A DNA stretch of 64,000 nt from Varibaculum prostatecancerukia (GCF_943169825.2 NZ_OW968402.1:1178001-1242000), one strand, 5' to 3'. Positions 25,418 to 36,714 are shown, counted from the first letter of the stretch. Translations and numbers: made by a program. The notes: a model not told the origin generated them from the sequence alone.

Positions 25418-28400
25418 CTATACCGGATGCACCGCAGTGATGTTGATTTTCACCTCATCTGCGGTCGCCGCTTCTACCCTAAACGCGGTAGCCAGTACTT
25501 CCCGGGCGATCATTTGGGCATGCTCTTGCACGCCGGCTACTCGCTCGCTAGGAACTTCCAGCACCAGTTCAATGCGATCAGAAACGTGCAAATCCTGGGC
25601 TTTACGCTCATCTTGGATGGAGCGCACCAAGTCGCGGGCATAGCCTTCGGCCTCAAGCTCCGGGGTGATTTCGGTATCGAGTACCACCACTGTCCCATCG
25701 CCCAGAACCGTGGCCACCTGTCCTTCTTCAACTTCAACCGTGGTAGACAGCGAGAACTGGTCCCCGCTTAAAGTAACTGGCTGGTCGGCAACCAACACTT
25801 CGGGGAAGACAACGTTTTCGCCCTCTTCGTGCCACTGACCGGTCTTTTGAGCCTTAAATAGCTGGGAAGTAACTTTGCGAATCTCAGGTGCGAAGGCTTT
25901 CGGATTCAACTTCAGTTGCCGCTGCAGCTTAAGCCCTGACTCGCTAGAAGCCTGCAACACTACCTGCTTGACGTTTACTTCCCCGGCAATCAATTCCGAG
26001 AAATCCGCCAGTTTTTGGGCGTCATCATGCACAATAGTCAGTGACTTCAGCGGCTGACGTACCCGCAGGCCGTGGGTCTTACGCAGCGAATGAGCCGCCG
26101 AAACTACCTCGCGCACCATATCCATAGCGGATACCAAAGCAGGGTCATCAACCGTATCTGGAAGCACCGGGTAATCGCAGAGATGTACCGACTCTCCCCC
26201 GGTTAGTCCCCGCCAGATTTCTTCGGTCACTAGCGGAGCCAGCGGCGCCATCACCCGCATCAATACTTCTAGGCAAGTGTAGAGCGTGTCGTAGGCTTCG
26301 GTATCTTCTTCCCAGAAACGATCCCGGGAAGTACGCACATACCAGTTAGTCATCAAATCCAGATGCTCGCTGATCGCATCGCAAGCCCCCGGAATATCGT
26401 AGCTATCCAGCAGCTCCTTGACATTTAGCGCTAAGTTACGGGTACGTGCCAATAGGTAGCGATCCATAACTCCCAGTTGCTGCAGCGCTTTCGGATCCTC
26501 TAAATCCAAGGCTTTCGCCTGGTAACCGGCACCTTTATTGCAGGAACCGGCATAGAGGGCGAAGAAGTAATAAATGTTCCATAGCGGCAAAATCACGTGG
26601 CGAACCGTATCCCGAATCCCCTCGTCCTTTACCACCAGGTTGCCGCCCCGCACCACCGGGGAAGACATTAGGAACCAACGCATCGCATCCGAACCGTAGG
26701 TGTCGAACACTTCGTTTACGTCCGGATAGTTGCGCAGCGACTTCGACATTTTGCGGCCATCATCGCCGAGCACAATCCCGTGAGAAACACAGGAAGTAAA
26801 GGCCGGCCGATCAAAAAGCGCCGTAGCCAACACGTGCAGCACGTAGAACCAGCCGCGGGTCTGCCCAATATATTCCACGATAAAATCGCCGGGATAGTGA
26901 TCCTCGAACCATTGCTGGTTTTCAAAGGGGTAGTGTACCTGCGCATAGGGCATGGAACCGGAATCGAACCAGCAGTCCAACACGTCAGGGATCCGGCGCA
27001 TCATGGATTTGCCGGTGGGATCATCCGGGTTAGGACGCACCAAAGTATCGATAAACGGCCGGTGCAGATCTTTAACTTCTACCCCGAAATCTGCTTCTAG
27101 TTCCGCCAGCGAACCGTAAACATCTACGCGCGGATAGGTAGGGTCATCAGACTTCCACACCGGGATGGGGCTACCCCAGAAACGGTTACGGGAAATCGAC
27201 CAGTCGCGGGCGCCCTCCAGCCATTTACCGAACTGTCCATCTTTAATATGCTCGGGTACCCAGTCGATCTGCTGGTTTAGCTCCACCATCCGTTCACGGA
27301 AGTCAGTCACTTTTACAAACCAAGAAGAAACCGGTTTATAAATCAACGGCTTGCGGCAACGCCAACAGTGCGGATAGGAGTGTACAAAGGACTGTTGCCG
27401 CACCAGCACTGCCCGTTTTTCTTTCGGGGTGCGCGCCAAGGGGCCTTGGTCGTCCTCGTTACCGAGCCGGAAGTCGCGAATAATCTGTTTATTGGCGTCA
27501 AAAATCTGTACGCCCTGGTAGTCGGAGACCTCCGCGGTGAATAGCCCGGCGTCATCTACCGGGGTGACGGCGTTAATCCCATTGGCGGTTAGCAGGATCA
27601 TATCGTCCTCGCCGTAGGGAGCCTGGTGCACCAGACCGGTACCGTCAGTGGTGGTTACGAAGTCCGCAGCCAGTACGTGATAGGCCTTAGCGCCCGGGGT
27701 TTCCCCCTCGCCCAGCTGGTCTTTGTAGTAGTCAAAAATCGGCTCGTAGGAGCGTCCTACCAGCTCCGATCCCGGGTATTCTGCCACAATCTGGGGATCT
27801 TCCCCTAGTTCTTTCGCGTAGGCAGGCAACAGGTCACGCGCGATAATAACTTTTTCCCCGGCTACCGGAGATTCTAAATCTGCTTCTACCTGCACGGTCA
27901 CATAGGTGATCTCGGGGCCGACTGCGATTGCCAGGTTAGAGGGCAGCGTCCAGGGGGTGGTGGTCCATACCATCGCCAGTTCGCCTGTTTCCAGGCGTAG
28001 CCCCACGGTTACGGTATTGTCTTGACGATCCTGATAAATATCGTCATCCATTTTCAGTTCATGGTTCGACAGCGGAGTCTGGTCGTTCCAGCAATAGGGC
28101 AACACCCTAAAGCCCTCATAGGCCAGTCCCTTATCGTAAAGCTGTTTAAACGCCCAGATCACCGATTCCATATAAGTGACGTCGAGGGTCTTGTAGTCGT
28201 TATCGAAATCTACCCAGCGTGCCTGGCGGGTAACGTATTCTTCCCACTCTTTGGTGTAGCGCAGCACTGATTCCCGGCAGGTCTGGTTGAATTTTTCAAT
28301 CCCGATACCGTCCGGGCCTTCAATTTCGGATTTGTCTTCAATATTGAGGATGCGTTCGGCCTCTAGTTCTGCGGGCAGACCGTGGGTGTCCCAACCAAAA

Positions 28401-28678
28401 CGCCGTTCCACCCGGTGGCCTTGCATGGTTTGGTAGCGGCCGACCACGTCTTTTACATAGCCGGTCAGCAAATGCCCATAGTGGGGCAGGCCGTTAGCAA
28501 AAGGAGGGCCATCGTAGAACACGAACTCGTTAGCGCCCGCATCTCCGGCATCTCTTTGGGCAATCGATTTGCGGAAAGTGTCGTTCTGCTTCCAATACTT
28601 CAGGGTCTGTTCCTCTAGCTGGGGGAAAGACGGATTGGCGGAAACATCGCCATCTTTATGCCGCGGATAGTAGCCCAC
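25418..28678 (-). CDS. ileS: Isoleucyl-tRNA synthetase
   Basis: 1086-residue class I synthetase that charges tRNA-Ile. The HIGH-like motif is in [12 protein letters not shown] near 56-67 and the second motif in [10 protein letters not shown]. The length and the GLPHYGH form match the eukaryote-like type of IleRS that is common in actinobacteria; some members of this type are less sensitive to mupirocin. GTG 28678 is preferred over GTG 28690, because GAGG lies 6 nt before it whereas the upstream codon is itself part of that site. A T-box leader precedes it. folC and the RNase H-like gene follow on the same strand. Confidence 0.96.
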   Translation of the reverse strand: MGYYPRHKDGDVSANPSFPQLEEQTLKYWKQNDTFRKSIAQRDAGDAGANEFVFYDGPPFANGLPHYGHLLTGYVKDVVGRYQTMQGHRVERRFGWDTHGLPAELEAERILNIEDKSEIEGPDGIGIEKFNQTCRESVLRYTKEWEEYVTRQARWVDFDNDYKTLDVTYMESVIWAFKQLYDKGLAYEGFRVLPYCWNDQTPLSNHELKMDDDIYQDRQDNTVTVGLRLETGELAMVWTTTPWTLPSNLAIAVGPEITYVTVQVEADLESPVAGEKVIIARDLLPAYAKELGEDPQIVAEYPGSELVGRSYEPIFDYYKDQLGEGETPGAKAYHVLAADFVTTTDGTGLVHQAPYGEDDMILLTANGINAVTPVDDAGLFTAEVSDYQGVQIFDANKQIIRDFRLGNEDDQGPLARTPKEKRAVLVRQQSFVHSYPHCWRCRKPLIYKPVSSWFVKVTDFRERMVELNQQIDWVPEHIKDGQFGKWLEGARDWSISRNRFWGSPIPVWKSDDPTYPRVDVYGSLAELEADFGVEVKDLHRPFIDTLVRPNPDDPTGKSMMRRIPDVLDCWFDSGSMPYAQVHYPFENQQWFEDHYPGDFIVEYIGQTRGWFYVLHVLATALFDRPAFTSCVSHGIVLGDDGRKMSKSLRNYPDVNEVFDTYGSDAMRWFLMSSPVVRGGNLVVKDEGIRDTVRHVILPLWNIYYFFALYAGSCNKGAGYQAKALDLEDPKALQQLGVMDRYLLARTRNLALNVKELLDSYDIPGACDAISEHLDLMTNWYVRTSRDRFWEEDTEAYDTLYTCLEVLMRVMAPLAPLVTEEIWRGLTGGESVHLCDYPVLPDTVDDPALVSAMDMVREVVSAAHSLRKTHGLRVRQPLKSLTIVHDDAQKLADFSELIAGEVNVKQVVLQASSESGLKLQRQLKLNPKAFAPEIRKVTSQLFKAQKTGQWHEEGENVVFPEVLVADQPVTLSGDQFSLSTTVEVEEGQVATVLGDGTVVVLDTEITPELEAEGYARDLVRSIQDERKAQDLHVSDRIELVLEVPSERVAGVQEHAQMIAREVLATAFRVEAATADEVKINITAVHPV

Positions 28679-28699
28679 GTTAAACCTCACCTATTTCGA

Positions 28700-28900
28700 G
28701 CCGTTACTGCCAGTGCCGGGACGAAGGCTTTTCAGCCTCGCGGTACCACCCCGCTTCACCCAAAACTTGGGCCTCATTAACTGCTGTTACGGGCTTACCC
28801 GTCTGGTTCTACTGCCTGTTATCAGGGTTCTTCCAGAGGCTCCTCGGTGATAGCCGGATCTACGCCACTTCCCAACAGCATAGCCGGTTTAACTTTTTCT
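28700..28900 (-). ncRNA. T-box leader of ileS (actinobacterial translational type)
   Basis: Reading leftward, the leader shows the short actinobacterial stem I with the isoleucine specifier ATC (28849-28851) in the context GGCTATCACCGAGGAGCC. The linker phrase GGAAGAAC comes next, followed by a GACGGGTAAGCCCGT hairpin. The T-box bulge motif GGTGGTACCGCG is at 28739-28750, then GCCTTCGTCCC. No U-run terminator follows; instead the 3' part lies next to the ribosome binding site. Regulation is therefore expected at translation initiation: uncharged tRNA-Ile binds and frees the start region. Confidence 0.92.
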
Positions 28901-28962
28901 GGAAATTTTGTCCGCGCTAAGATAAACACAGTTGGCATAAATCACTTTCTTTTGGAGGACGC

Positions 28963-29778
28963 ATGGTCAAGTTAGGGGTTATCGGGGTTGGTTCTATGGG
29001 AGGCGCGATTGTGCGCGGCCTCCTTGCTTCCGGCCAAATGCAGGCGGAAGAGATTTTGGCTTTCAACCGTACCCGGGAGCGAATGCACGCCCTCGAGGAG
29101 GAGTTTTCTCTGCCGGTAGCCCCCGATGCTGCCACCGTAGCCCGGCAATCTCAGTACCTGCTGCTGGGAGTAAAACCCTATATGATTGCGCCTCTGCTCG
29201 ATGAACTGGGCGACGCCCTCGCCGGAAAACCAGTAGTGATCTCGGTAGCTGCCGGAAAACCTTTAGCGGATATTGAAGCGCATTTACCAGCACAAACCCC
29301 GGTAGTGCGGGTGATGCCAAATGTGAATGCCCAAATCAACCAGTCAATGTCCGGGATTGCTGCCAACCAATATGTGAGTGAGGAGGAAATGAGCGAAGTG
29401 CGCGCCATGTTTGACGCTATCGGGAAAACCGCGCTAGTACCGGAGGATCATTTCGCTGCTTTTGCCGCGCTCGCTGGGTGTTCTCCGGCCTGGATTTACC
29501 GTTTCATTGATGCTCTTGCGCAGGCAGGCGTGGCCCACGGTTTTAAGAAAGACGAAGCCACTCAGATAGTAGCGCAGGCGGTAGCGGGTTCGGCGCTAAA
29601 CGTGCTGCAAAATCTGCCCCAGGGGCTAAACCCGCAAGCTTTAGTGGATCAGGTTTGCTCCCCGGCAGGTACTACGGTTGCTGGTCTGTTAGCGATGGAA
29701 GATGCCGGTTTTTCGGCGGCTGCGCGCGCGGCAGTTAACGCCGCAGTCGCCCGGGATAATGAATTATCAGCTTCGTAA
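28963..29778 (+). CDS. proC: Pyrroline-5-carboxylate reductase
   Basis: 271-residue NADPH-dependent enzyme catalysing the last step of proline synthesis. The Rossmann motif GVIGVGSMGGAIVRG is at 5-19, followed by GVKPY near 71, a VRVMPNVNAQI segment near 115, and the C-terminal DQVCSPAGTT catalytic region. The length is standard. GGAGG lies close before the ATG. It is divergent from ileS. Confidence 0.95.
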   Translation: MVKLGVIGVGSMGGAIVRGLLASGQMQAEEILAFNRTRERMHALEEEFSLPVAPDAATVARQSQYLLLGVKPYMIAPLLDELGDALAGKPVVISVAAGKPLADIEAHLPAQTPVVRVMPNVNAQINQSMSGIAANQYVSEEEMSEVRAMFDAIGKTALVPEDHFAAFAALAGCSPAWIYRFIDALAQAGVAHGFKKDEATQIVAQAVAGSALNVLQNLPQGLNPQALVDQVCSPAGTTVAGLLAMEDAGFSAAARAAVNAAVARDNELSAS

Positions 29779-29875
29779 ATATGCCGGTTTTTTAAGGCGA
29801 GCTGGGATAGGATGAAAGTAGTTGACGTTAGCCCCATCCAGTGGCAGCTAGCAAGGCACAAAATGTGAGGTAAAG

Positions 29876-30202
29876 ATGGCTACTCCCGGACACGAAGACA
29901 ATCAAGGAATGTGTCTTTATATAGTTCTTTACGACTACGATCCCGAACTACTGGGGCGCAAAAAAGAGCTGCGAGATGAGCATCGTACCTTTATGCATCG
30001 CCTAAACAGCCTGGGCACCGTGCTTTCTAGCGGGCGCACCGCCGCCGGAGATGAGCGAGGATCTTTAACCATCATGCTGGCACGCGACGTGGAAGAAGCA
30101 CAGCGAATCCTCAAAGATGACCCCTACGCTCAAGCTGGAATCGTAAAATCCATGACCGTTCGGGAATGGTCGCCAGTAGTAGGAACTTTTGCCGACTGTT
30201 AG
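29876..30202 (+). CDS. YciI family protein
   Basis: 108-residue ferredoxin-like-fold protein with YIVLYDYDPE, DEHRTFMHRL (the conserved His region), SSGRTAAGDERGS and DDPYAQAGIVKSMTVREWSPV, which are the order and spacing of YciI proteins. The biochemical role of most members is unknown. GAGG lies 7 nt before the ATG. It stands alone between proC and the transporter gene. Confidence 0.85.
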   Translation: MATPGHEDNQGMCLYIVLYDYDPELLGRKKELRDEHRTFMHRLNSLGTVLSSGRTAAGDERGSLTIMLARDVEEAQRILKDDPYAQAGIVKSMTVREWSPVVGTFADC

Positions 30203-30301
30203 AGCAGCAAGCTTTTTGAGGTGCTGGTAAAACTCTCCCCCGCTGCCGCCCAGCCCTAGGCAAGTTAGACCAGTTAGGCTGCGCGCAGGTATCTTAGTTT
30301 T

Positions 30302-31270
30302 GTGAGTGGAAAGCAGCGATTACGCAGTCTCCTAGATCCCTTCATCATCTCCATCCTGGTGATTTTGGTGCTCGGGATTCTATTCCCGGTACCTGCGGTG
30401 GTTGTGACCGCTTTGGGATATTTGGGGAACGCCCTGATCGTACTGTTGTTCTTCCTATATGGGGCACGCCTGTCTACAAAAGAAATTTGGGAAGGCTTAA
30501 AGAACTGGCGTCTACAAGGAACCGTTGCGCTTTCCACTTTTGTACTTTTCCCGCTGCTGGGAATAGCGATGCACCCGGTAGATCTAAAGCTATTGGGGCC
30601 AGTTTTCGCCCTCGGAACTCTATACCTAACCTTGCTGCCCTCTACCGTCCAGTCCTCGGTAACTTTCACTTCTATTGCAGGCGGAAACATTGCGGGGGCA
30701 GTTTGCTCGGCTACTATCTCTAATATCGCGGGGATTATCCTCACCCCCGCCCTGGTATTCGCGGTGATGGGCAGAGCCAGTGGGATTGAGGCTTCGCGGG
30801 TGGTAAACGTGCTGCTGCAACTGCTATTGCCCTTTGTTTTAGGGCAGCTGGTTCACCGTTTTATCGGCAAGTGGCTAAATGCACACCGCCGCCTTACCAA
30901 AGCTACCGATAATGGAACTATCTTGGCGATTGTGGCCTCTTCGGTTTGCGGTGCCACTGCCGGCGGACTCTGGCAACAAATCTCCGCCCACCAAGTGGGA
31001 TTGCTGCTGCTGCAATGCATGGTGGTACTGGCCATTATGCTTACCCTCACCTGGAACCTAGGACGCTGGGTATCGCTAGCGCGGCGCGACCGGATTGTGC
31101 TGCTAATGTGCGGATCCAAGAAGTCCCTGGCCACTGGTTTACCGATGGCAGCGATTATTTTTCCGCCCGCTACCGTTGCGGCTGTAACTATCCCGGTGAT
31201 TGTGTTTCACCAATTCCAGTTACTTGTCTGCGCGATTTTGGCGCGTCGCTTAGCCGCCAACCCTTCGTAA
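30302..31270 (+). CDS. Bile acid:sodium symporter-like transporter
   Basis: 322-residue membrane protein with about ten hydrophobic segments, of the SBF-like group (YfeH type). The family stretch CGSKKSLATGLPMA near 270-283 and LLPSTVQSSVTFTSIAGGNIAGA near 112-134 are characteristic core motifs; the latter crosses a discontinuous helix. The substrate is unknown: despite the family name, most bacterial members do not have a proven bile-acid role. It starts at GTG with TATCTT only 7-12 nt upstream and no Shine-Dalgarno, so it is probably read from a leaderless mRNA. Confidence 0.88.
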   Translation: MSGKQRLRSLLDPFIISILVILVLGILFPVPAVVVTALGYLGNALIVLLFFLYGARLSTKEIWEGLKNWRLQGTVALSTFVLFPLLGIAMHPVDLKLLGPVFALGTLYLTLLPSTVQSSVTFTSIAGGNIAGAVCSATISNIAGIILTPALVFAVMGRASGIEASRVVNVLLQLLLPFVLGQLVHRFIGKWLNAHRRLTKATDNGTILAIVASSVCGATAGGLWQQISAHQVGLLLLQCMVVLAIMLTLTWNLGRWVSLARRDRIVLLMCGSKKSLATGLPMAAIIFPPATVAAVTIPVIVFHQFQLLVCAILARRLAANPS

Positions 31271-31306
31271 GTTGGCGAACCGGGCGAGGAAAACGAGCAA
31301 AGCCTA

Positions 31307-31358
31307 AACTAAACCGCCCCTACGAGCTAGAAGCCAGGTAGGGGCGGCATTAAGGTTT
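31307..31358. terminator. Bidirectional terminator between the transporter gene and aspS
   Basis: A 10-bp stem (CCGCCCCTAC at 31314-31323, GTAGGGGCGG at 31338-31347) with a 14-nt loop. It is flanked by A-rich sequence on the left and T-rich sequence on the right that extend the pairing (TAAACT / AGGTTTA). It sits between two convergent genes and can serve both. Confidence 0.8.
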
Positions 31359-31368
31359 ATTTGCGAGG

Positions 31369-33153
31369 TTAGTCTTCTTCGTCCTCCGGCACGAAGTCGA
31401 CCCCACTTTCTTTACGCTGCTCGGGCGTAATCGGAGCCGGAGCATCGGTTAACGGATCGTAGCCGCCCCCGGACTTGGGGAAAGCAATCACGTCGCGAAT
31501 CGATTCCGCGTGGGTCATCAAGGAAACAATCCGATCCCAACCGAAAGCAATCCCGCCATGGGGAGGGGCACCAAACTTGAAGGCGTTCAGCAGGAACCCA
31601 AACTTTTCTTGAGCTTCTGCTTCCGACAAACCCATTACCTTGAAGATGCGTTCTTGCACGTCACGGCGATGGATACGGATGGATCCACCTCCGATTTCAT
31701 TACCGTTAAGCACAATATCGTAAGCATAGGCTAGGGCGTTGCCCGGGTCTTCCTCGAAGCGGTCAAGCCATTCGGGTTTAGGAGAGGTAAACGCGTGGTG
31801 TACTGCGGTCCAAGCAGAGGCTCCCAGCGCCACGTCCCCTTCGGCTTTCGCGGCCGCCGAGGGCTTAAACAGCGGGGCGTCCACTACCCACACGAACTTC
31901 CATTCATTCGGGTCTAGCAGGTCGCAACGGGCACCGATTTCTAGGCGCGCTGCCCCCAGTAGGGCGCGAGCCTCATCGATCTTTCCGGCACCAAAGAAAA
32001 TGCAGTCCCCCGGTTTCGCTCCGGTTGCCTCAGCTAGGCCCTCGCGCTCGGTATCAGTGAGATTCTTGGCTACCGGCCCCGATAGGGTGCCGTCGTCTTC
32101 TACCTTTACGTAGGCCAAGCCTTTACCGCCACGCGAACGCGCCCAATCTTGCCATTTATCGAAAGTGCGCCGCGGCTGGGAAGCGCCTCCGGGCATCACT
32201 ACTGCTCCCACATATTCGGCGTTGGCGAACACCCTAAAGGGGGTGTCTTTAAAGTATTCAGTCAGGTCAGTTAGTTCCAGACCAAAACGCAGATCCGGTT
32301 TATCAGTGCCAAAACGCGCCATGGCATCGGCGTAGGTCATATGAGGAATCGGGGTTTCAATATCGACATCAATCAGCTTAAAAATAGCTTTAAGTACCTG
32401 TTCGGCAACTTCGATAACGTCTTCTTGCCGCACGAAGCTCATCTCTACGTCCAGCTGCGTGAACTCTGGCTGGCGGTCAGCGCGGAAGTCCTCATCCCGA
32501 TAGCAGCGGGCAATCTGGTAGTAGCGTTCCATTCCCGCCACCATCAGCAGCTGCTTAAACAGCTGGGGCGACTGCGGGAGCGCATACCAAGAGCCGGGAG
32601 CGAGGCGAGCCGGTACCAGGAAGTCCCGCGCGCCCTCGGGAGTAGAACGGGTCAAAGTTGGGGTTTCGATCTCTACGAAGCCCAAAGAATCTAAAGTATC
32701 GCGAGTGACTTTGGATACCTTAGAGCGCAGACGCAAACGGTTTGCCATCTCGGGTCGCCGCAAATCCAGGTAGCGGTATTTAAGACGCGCGTCCTCGCCA
32801 ACCTTCCCGGAGTCCTCGGCGTGTACCGAAACTTGGAAAGGCAGCGCAGCGGCGGGGTTTAGTACCTCAACTTCATCGGCGTAAACCTCGATTTCACCGG
32901 TAGGAAGTTCCGGGTTTTCGTTGCCTTCAGGGCGAGGATGCACCTTGCCCTTAATACGCAGAACATATTCGCTGCGCAGCTCATGAGCAATTTTCTCGTC
33001 ATGGATAACGACCTGCGCCACCCCGGAGGCGTCGCGCAAATCAATGAAGCAAACGCCTCCGTGATCGCGGCGACGATCTAGCCAACCCGCTAGTTCTACT
33101 GTTTCTCCCACCAGGTCGCGGTTTAGAGTTCCCGCGTCATGCGTTCTGAGCAA
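31369..33153 (-). CDS. aspS: Aspartyl-tRNA synthetase
   Basis: 594-residue class II synthetase of the bacterial type. The N-terminal OB-fold contains [19 protein letters not shown]. Class II motif 2 is in [20 protein letters not shown] and motif 3 in [14 protein letters not shown]. The bacterial GAD insertion is present. The TTG at 33153 is preferred over the ATG at 33171 because AGGAAAGGAAC lies just upstream and the protein then starts MLRTHDAG, as in relatives; the ATG has no ribosome binding site. Whether it also charges tRNA-Asn depends on the presence of gatCAB elsewhere, which is outside the window. Confidence 0.95.
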   Translation of the reverse strand: MLRTHDAGTLNRDLVGETVELAGWLDRRRDHGGVCFIDLRDASGVAQVVIHDEKIAHELRSEYVLRIKGKVHPRPEGNENPELPTGEIEVYADEVEVLNPAAALPFQVSVHAEDSGKVGEDARLKYRYLDLRRPEMANRLRLRSKVSKVTRDTLDSLGFVEIETPTLTRSTPEGARDFLVPARLAPGSWYALPQSPQLFKQLLMVAGMERYYQIARCYRDEDFRADRQPEFTQLDVEMSFVRQEDVIEVAEQVLKAIFKLIDVDIETPIPHMTYADAMARFGTDKPDLRFGLELTDLTEYFKDTPFRVFANAEYVGAVVMPGGASQPRRTFDKWQDWARSRGGKGLAYVKVEDDGTLSGPVAKNLTDTEREGLAEATGAKPGDCIFFGAGKIDEARALLGAARLEIGARCDLLDPNEWKFVWVVDAPLFKPSAAAKAEGDVALGASAWTAVHHAFTSPKPEWLDRFEEDPGNALAYAYDIVLNGNEIGGGSIRIHRRDVQERIFKVMGLSEAEAQEKFGFLLNAFKFGAPPHGGIAFGWDRIVSLMTHAESIRDVIAFPKSGGGYDPLTDAPAPITPEQRKESGVDFVPEDEED

Positions 33154-33319
33154 TGCTGTTCCTTTCCTCATGTAACTGTTAATAGTCTAGCGCCCCCGCG
33201 AATCGCTGGCATTTTCCGCCGGTCTTGGTGTCGTGTTTCACTGGCTATCATTTGCTAACTTTGCTGCTACCTCCGGTAACGTTAAAGCGAATAGTTTTTA
33301 AGCAGACAGGCAAAAATTA

Positions 33320-35185
33320 ATGAGCGAAATAGCTGCGGGGGCGAGTGCGTCCTCTTTGGAGACCAATCCCGACTTTGAAACCGGGGAACTAGACCTGGAG
33401 GGCAGCTTCGATACCCACGAAGCAGACGCCACTAATGGAGATTCCTTTGCGGAAGAAACCACTTTCTTTTCCGACCTGGGGTTACCGGAAATCATTTTAG
33501 ATACTTTAACCGATATGGGATTTACCGAGCCCACCCCGATTCAGCGGCAGGGAATTCCTCCCTTGATGGCCGGACGGGACGTAGTGGGGATTGCCCAAAC
33601 CGGGACGGGCAAGACCGCCGCTTTCGGACTGCCTATTCTGTCCGCATGTGACCAAACCGGGCAGGTTCAAGCCCTAATTCTGGCTCCCACCAGGGAGCTT
33701 GCTGCTCAGTCCGCGACAGCGATCACTGAGTTCTCCCGAGGAATGAAGCTAAAAGTGGTGGCGGTTTATGGCGGCGCCTCTTACGGACCGCAAATTTCGG
33801 CGCTGCGAGAGGGTGCCCAAATCGTGGTCGGCACCCCTGGACGGATTATGGATTTAATGGAGCGCGGGGAGCTGAATTTATCGGCGCTCAAGTTCTTTGT
33901 CTTGGATGAAGCCGATGAAATGCTGCGCATGGGATTTTCCGAGGACGTGGACCAGATTGCCAGCGGCGCTAACCCGAATGCTATCCGCGCCCTCTTTTCC
34001 GCCACTATGCCTCCGGCGATTAAACGGATTGCGGAGCGTCACTTGTCCGATCCGGTAGAGATTTCGATCGCGCCCCAATCTTCCACGGTCGAAACCGTGA
34101 ATCAGACCTATGCGGTGGTACCTTTCAAGTTCAAATCCGAGGCTTTATGCCGGGTACTAGCACTCAGCGAAGCCGCGGCCTCGATCGTGTTCGTGCGTAC
34201 CCGTATCGACGCCGAGCAGGTAGGCTCCGAACTACAAAAAGCCGGGTTCTTAGCGGCTGCCATCAGCGGTGATGTGCCGCAGGCAGAGCGGGAACGGATT
34301 GTAGCCCGCCTGCGCGATGGCGGCCTGGATGTGTTGGTGGCTACCGATGTGGCTGCCCGCGGCTTGGATGTAGAACGTATCGGGCTGGTCGTAAATTACG
34401 ATGTACCGCGAGAAGCCGAGGCCTATGTACACCGGATTGGTCGTACCGGCAGAGCTGGACGCGAAGGAACTTCGCTTACTTTCTTTACTCCCCGGGAACG
34501 TCCTCGTAAACGAGTAATCGAAAAACTCACTGGCGAAATAATGACCGAAGTGTTTATTCCCTCCCCTGCCCAAGTCGCGTTGGCGCGGGCAAATCGAATG
34601 AGTGAGCGTGTCCAAAGCCGCCTAGAGAAGGGGGAAATGGATGTTTACTATGACGCTATCCAAGACCTGGTGGTTTCCCGCGGAATCGATATCGGGGACG
34701 CCGCCGCAGCGCTGCTAGCGCTCGCCAGCGGTGATCTAGGCCCGGAAAAACGGCAACTTGATTTCCGCGTCCGGCGGGAAGAAAAAGTCGACGAATTGGG
34801 ACGTTTTATTTCTGCCAGTTTTGAGGAAGGCCGCGAAGGCGCCTCTGCGAAGGGTGCGCGCGGCAAGGGCGCGGCTCGCCGCCACTTTTCTTCTACTTCC
34901 GCTCGGCGCTATCGAGTGGAGGTAGGACGCCGAGATCGGGTTAAACCGGGTGCCATAGTGGGGGCAATCACCGGTGAGGGCGGCCTCAAAGGTGGCGATG
35001 TGGGGCATATCGATATTTTGCAGAGTTTCTCGCTGGTAGAGATGGCGCGCCCGCTTTCCCCGGAAACTATTCGCAAGATTGCCAAAGCCCGAGTCTCGGG
35101 ACGCACCTTGCGGATACGCGAGGACGAAGGCTCCGGTAAAAAGAGTGGCAAGAAGCGCGATTTCAAGCGCAAACACCGGGGCTAA
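33320..35185 (+). CDS. deaD: DEAD-box RNA helicase (DeaD/CsdA-like)
   Basis: 621-residue ATP-dependent RNA helicase. A 50-residue acidic N-terminus precedes the Q motif (FTEPTPIQRQ). Then come AQTGTGKT near 91, PTRELAAQ, TPGRIMD, DEAD near 197, SAT, ARGLD and HRIGRTGRAGREG. Near 480-590 lies a DbpA-type RNA-binding domain (YRVEVGRRDRVKPGAIVGAI), then a basic tail ending KKRDFKRKHRG. Such helicases act in ribosome assembly and cold adaptation. It is divergent from aspS and convergent with the UGPase gene. Confidence 0.94.
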   Translation: MSEIAAGASASSLETNPDFETGELDLEGSFDTHEADATNGDSFAEETTFFSDLGLPEIILDTLTDMGFTEPTPIQRQGIPPLMAGRDVVGIAQTGTGKTAAFGLPILSACDQTGQVQALILAPTRELAAQSATAITEFSRGMKLKVVAVYGGASYGPQISALREGAQIVVGTPGRIMDLMERGELNLSALKFFVLDEADEMLRMGFSEDVDQIASGANPNAIRALFSATMPPAIKRIAERHLSDPVEISIAPQSSTVETVNQTYAVVPFKFKSEALCRVLALSEAAASIVFVRTRIDAEQVGSELQKAGFLAAAISGDVPQAERERIVARLRDGGLDVLVATDVAARGLDVERIGLVVNYDVPREAEAYVHRIGRTGRAGREGTSLTFFTPRERPRKRVIEKLTGEIMTEVFIPSPAQVALARANRMSERVQSRLEKGEMDVYYDAIQDLVVSRGIDIGDAAAALLALASGDLGPEKRQLDFRVRREEKVDELGRFISASFEEGREGASAKGARGKGAARRHFSSTSARRYRVEVGRRDRVKPGAIVGAITGEGGLKGGDVGHIDILQSFSLVEMARPLSPETIRKIAKARVSGRTLRIREDEGSGKKSGKKRDFKRKHRG

Positions 35186-35304
35186 GCGATTCTTTTCTCA
35201 GGGGTCAGCCCCGGTTAAGCGAGGCTGGGATTTAAGCGGTTTTGGTTGCTTGCGGCGGTTTCGGGTCGGCATTTCCAGAAGCTACCGGCTAAAGCCTTAA
35301 CTGG

Positions 35305-36684
35305 TTAACCGGCCAGGCTAGTGCCCGCAGCTATCTGCTGTTCTTCCGCAGTTTCCAAGCTAACTTGACCCTGCACTTTGACGTCCTTACCGAAGGTATA
35401 GGGGCCGCTAACTTTAAAAGCCTTAGCTTCTCGCAGCGAGGGCACCCCGGCCGGGAAACGCGCCTCGAAATCAGCGATCTTCTTAAAGTAGCGGGAATCC
35501 AAATCCACTTCGACTTCTTGGTCATTGACCTTAAGCAGATGGTAGTTATCGCCCAGTTCATAAATGTCTGAACGCACTAAAGTCAGTTCATTAGTAGTTT
35601 TCACCGGCAGGAAACGGCTGCGCGGCACCAATATGGCGGTAGCGCCCTTAAAGGATGCAATCGCTGCCCCCATCGCGGTTTCCATTTGAATAACCGCTGG
35701 GCTTTGGGAATCGGAGGGGTCAACTGTTTTGTGGTTTGCGATTAAGGGCAAGCCCAACACCGCGTTGCGCTCTACCAAAGTATCGCGCAGTTTCACCAGG
35801 TCAAACCAGAGGTTATTAGTGTGGAAGAACGGATGCCGATGTTCATCGGTAAAGTAATCCATCTGTTCCGGCGGAGTCTGGGCAGTGTCACGCAAAATCA
35901 GTTGTCCATCGGCTTTGCGGATAGCTAAATGACCACCCTTGCGGTCATTGATCGTGCGGATACATAGCTCCGCGGCATAGGGGGCGCCACTGGCCGCAAA
36001 CCAGCCCGCGATCTCTGCGTTCGGGGTGGCTCCCAAATTATCTGAGTTAGAGGTCATCGCATAGCGATAGCCGGCATCGATCAGTTTATCTAACAGTCCG
36101 GAGCCATAAAGCGCAGTGTAGATGTCGCCGTGTCCAGGCGGGCACCACTCTAAAGAGGGATCTTTTTCCCAAGAAACCGGGGTTAAATCATCGGCTCGCA
36201 GTTTCGGTTCCTGATTCTGTAAGAAATCTAAAGGCAGTCCGGAAACTTCAATTCCCGGGTGATTCTGCAAAGCCGCCAAAGTGTCTGCCTGGGTACGGAA
36301 AGAATCCATGAAAATCAGCGGCAAGCTAACCCCGAACTCTTTCCGTGCTGCCATTACTTGCTGGCAAATAATATCTAGGAAAGTGAGCCCGGCACGCACC
36401 GGCAACAAAGACTTGGCCTTATCCATGCCCATGGAAGTGCCCAGTCCCCCATTGAGCTTAATCATCACAGTCTTAGCTAGAGCAGACTGTGCCTGCTGGG
36501 GGCTAACCTGGTTATCTTCCAAGCGATCCACGCTGGTCAGCGGGGAAATGGTTTCCTCGGGGATAAAGCTGCTATGTTCGCCCTCTAAAACCTGGTAGTA
36601 GTGCGAAAATACCGAGATGGCTGCCGCGCTAACCCCGGCGTTCTCCATTTTCTTGATTGCTTGGGCTAGTCCGGTTTCGCTCAT
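35305..36684 (-). CDS. UTP-glucose-1-phosphate uridylyltransferase (eukaryotic-type UGPase)
   Basis: 459-residue enzyme making UDP-glucose from UTP and glucose-1-phosphate. The nucleotide-binding motif LNGGLGTSMGMDKAKSLLPV near 77-96 is that of the eukaryotic-type UGPase family, which is found in bifidobacteria and Actinomycetaceae and differs from bacterial GalU. The C-terminus forms a left-handed beta-helix (FKVSGPYTFGKDVKVQGQVSL). The ATG at 36684 has AGAGG about 8 nt upstream; a GTG directly before it is also possible. The DUF349 gene lies 30 bp upstream on the same strand. Confidence 0.93.
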   Translation of the reverse strand: MSETGLAQAIKKMENAGVSAAAISVFSHYYQVLEGEHSSFIPEETISPLTSVDRLEDNQVSPQQAQSALAKTVMIKLNGGLGTSMGMDKAKSLLPVRAGLTFLDIICQQVMAARKEFGVSLPLIFMDSFRTQADTLAALQNHPGIEVSGLPLDFLQNQEPKLRADDLTPVSWEKDPSLEWCPPGHGDIYTALYGSGLLDKLIDAGYRYAMTSNSDNLGATPNAEIAGWFAASGAPYAAELCIRTINDRKGGHLAIRKADGQLILRDTAQTPPEQMDYFTDEHRHPFFHTNNLWFDLVKLRDTLVERNAVLGLPLIANHKTVDPSDSQSPAVIQMETAMGAAIASFKGATAILVPRSRFLPVKTTNELTLVRSDIYELGDNYHLLKVNDQEVEVDLDSRYFKKIADFEARFPAGVPSLREAKAFKVSGPYTFGKDVKVQGQVSLETAEEQQIAAGTSLAG

Positions 36685-36714
36685 CACAGACCTCTTTGTT
36701 GACGTTAACAGCTC

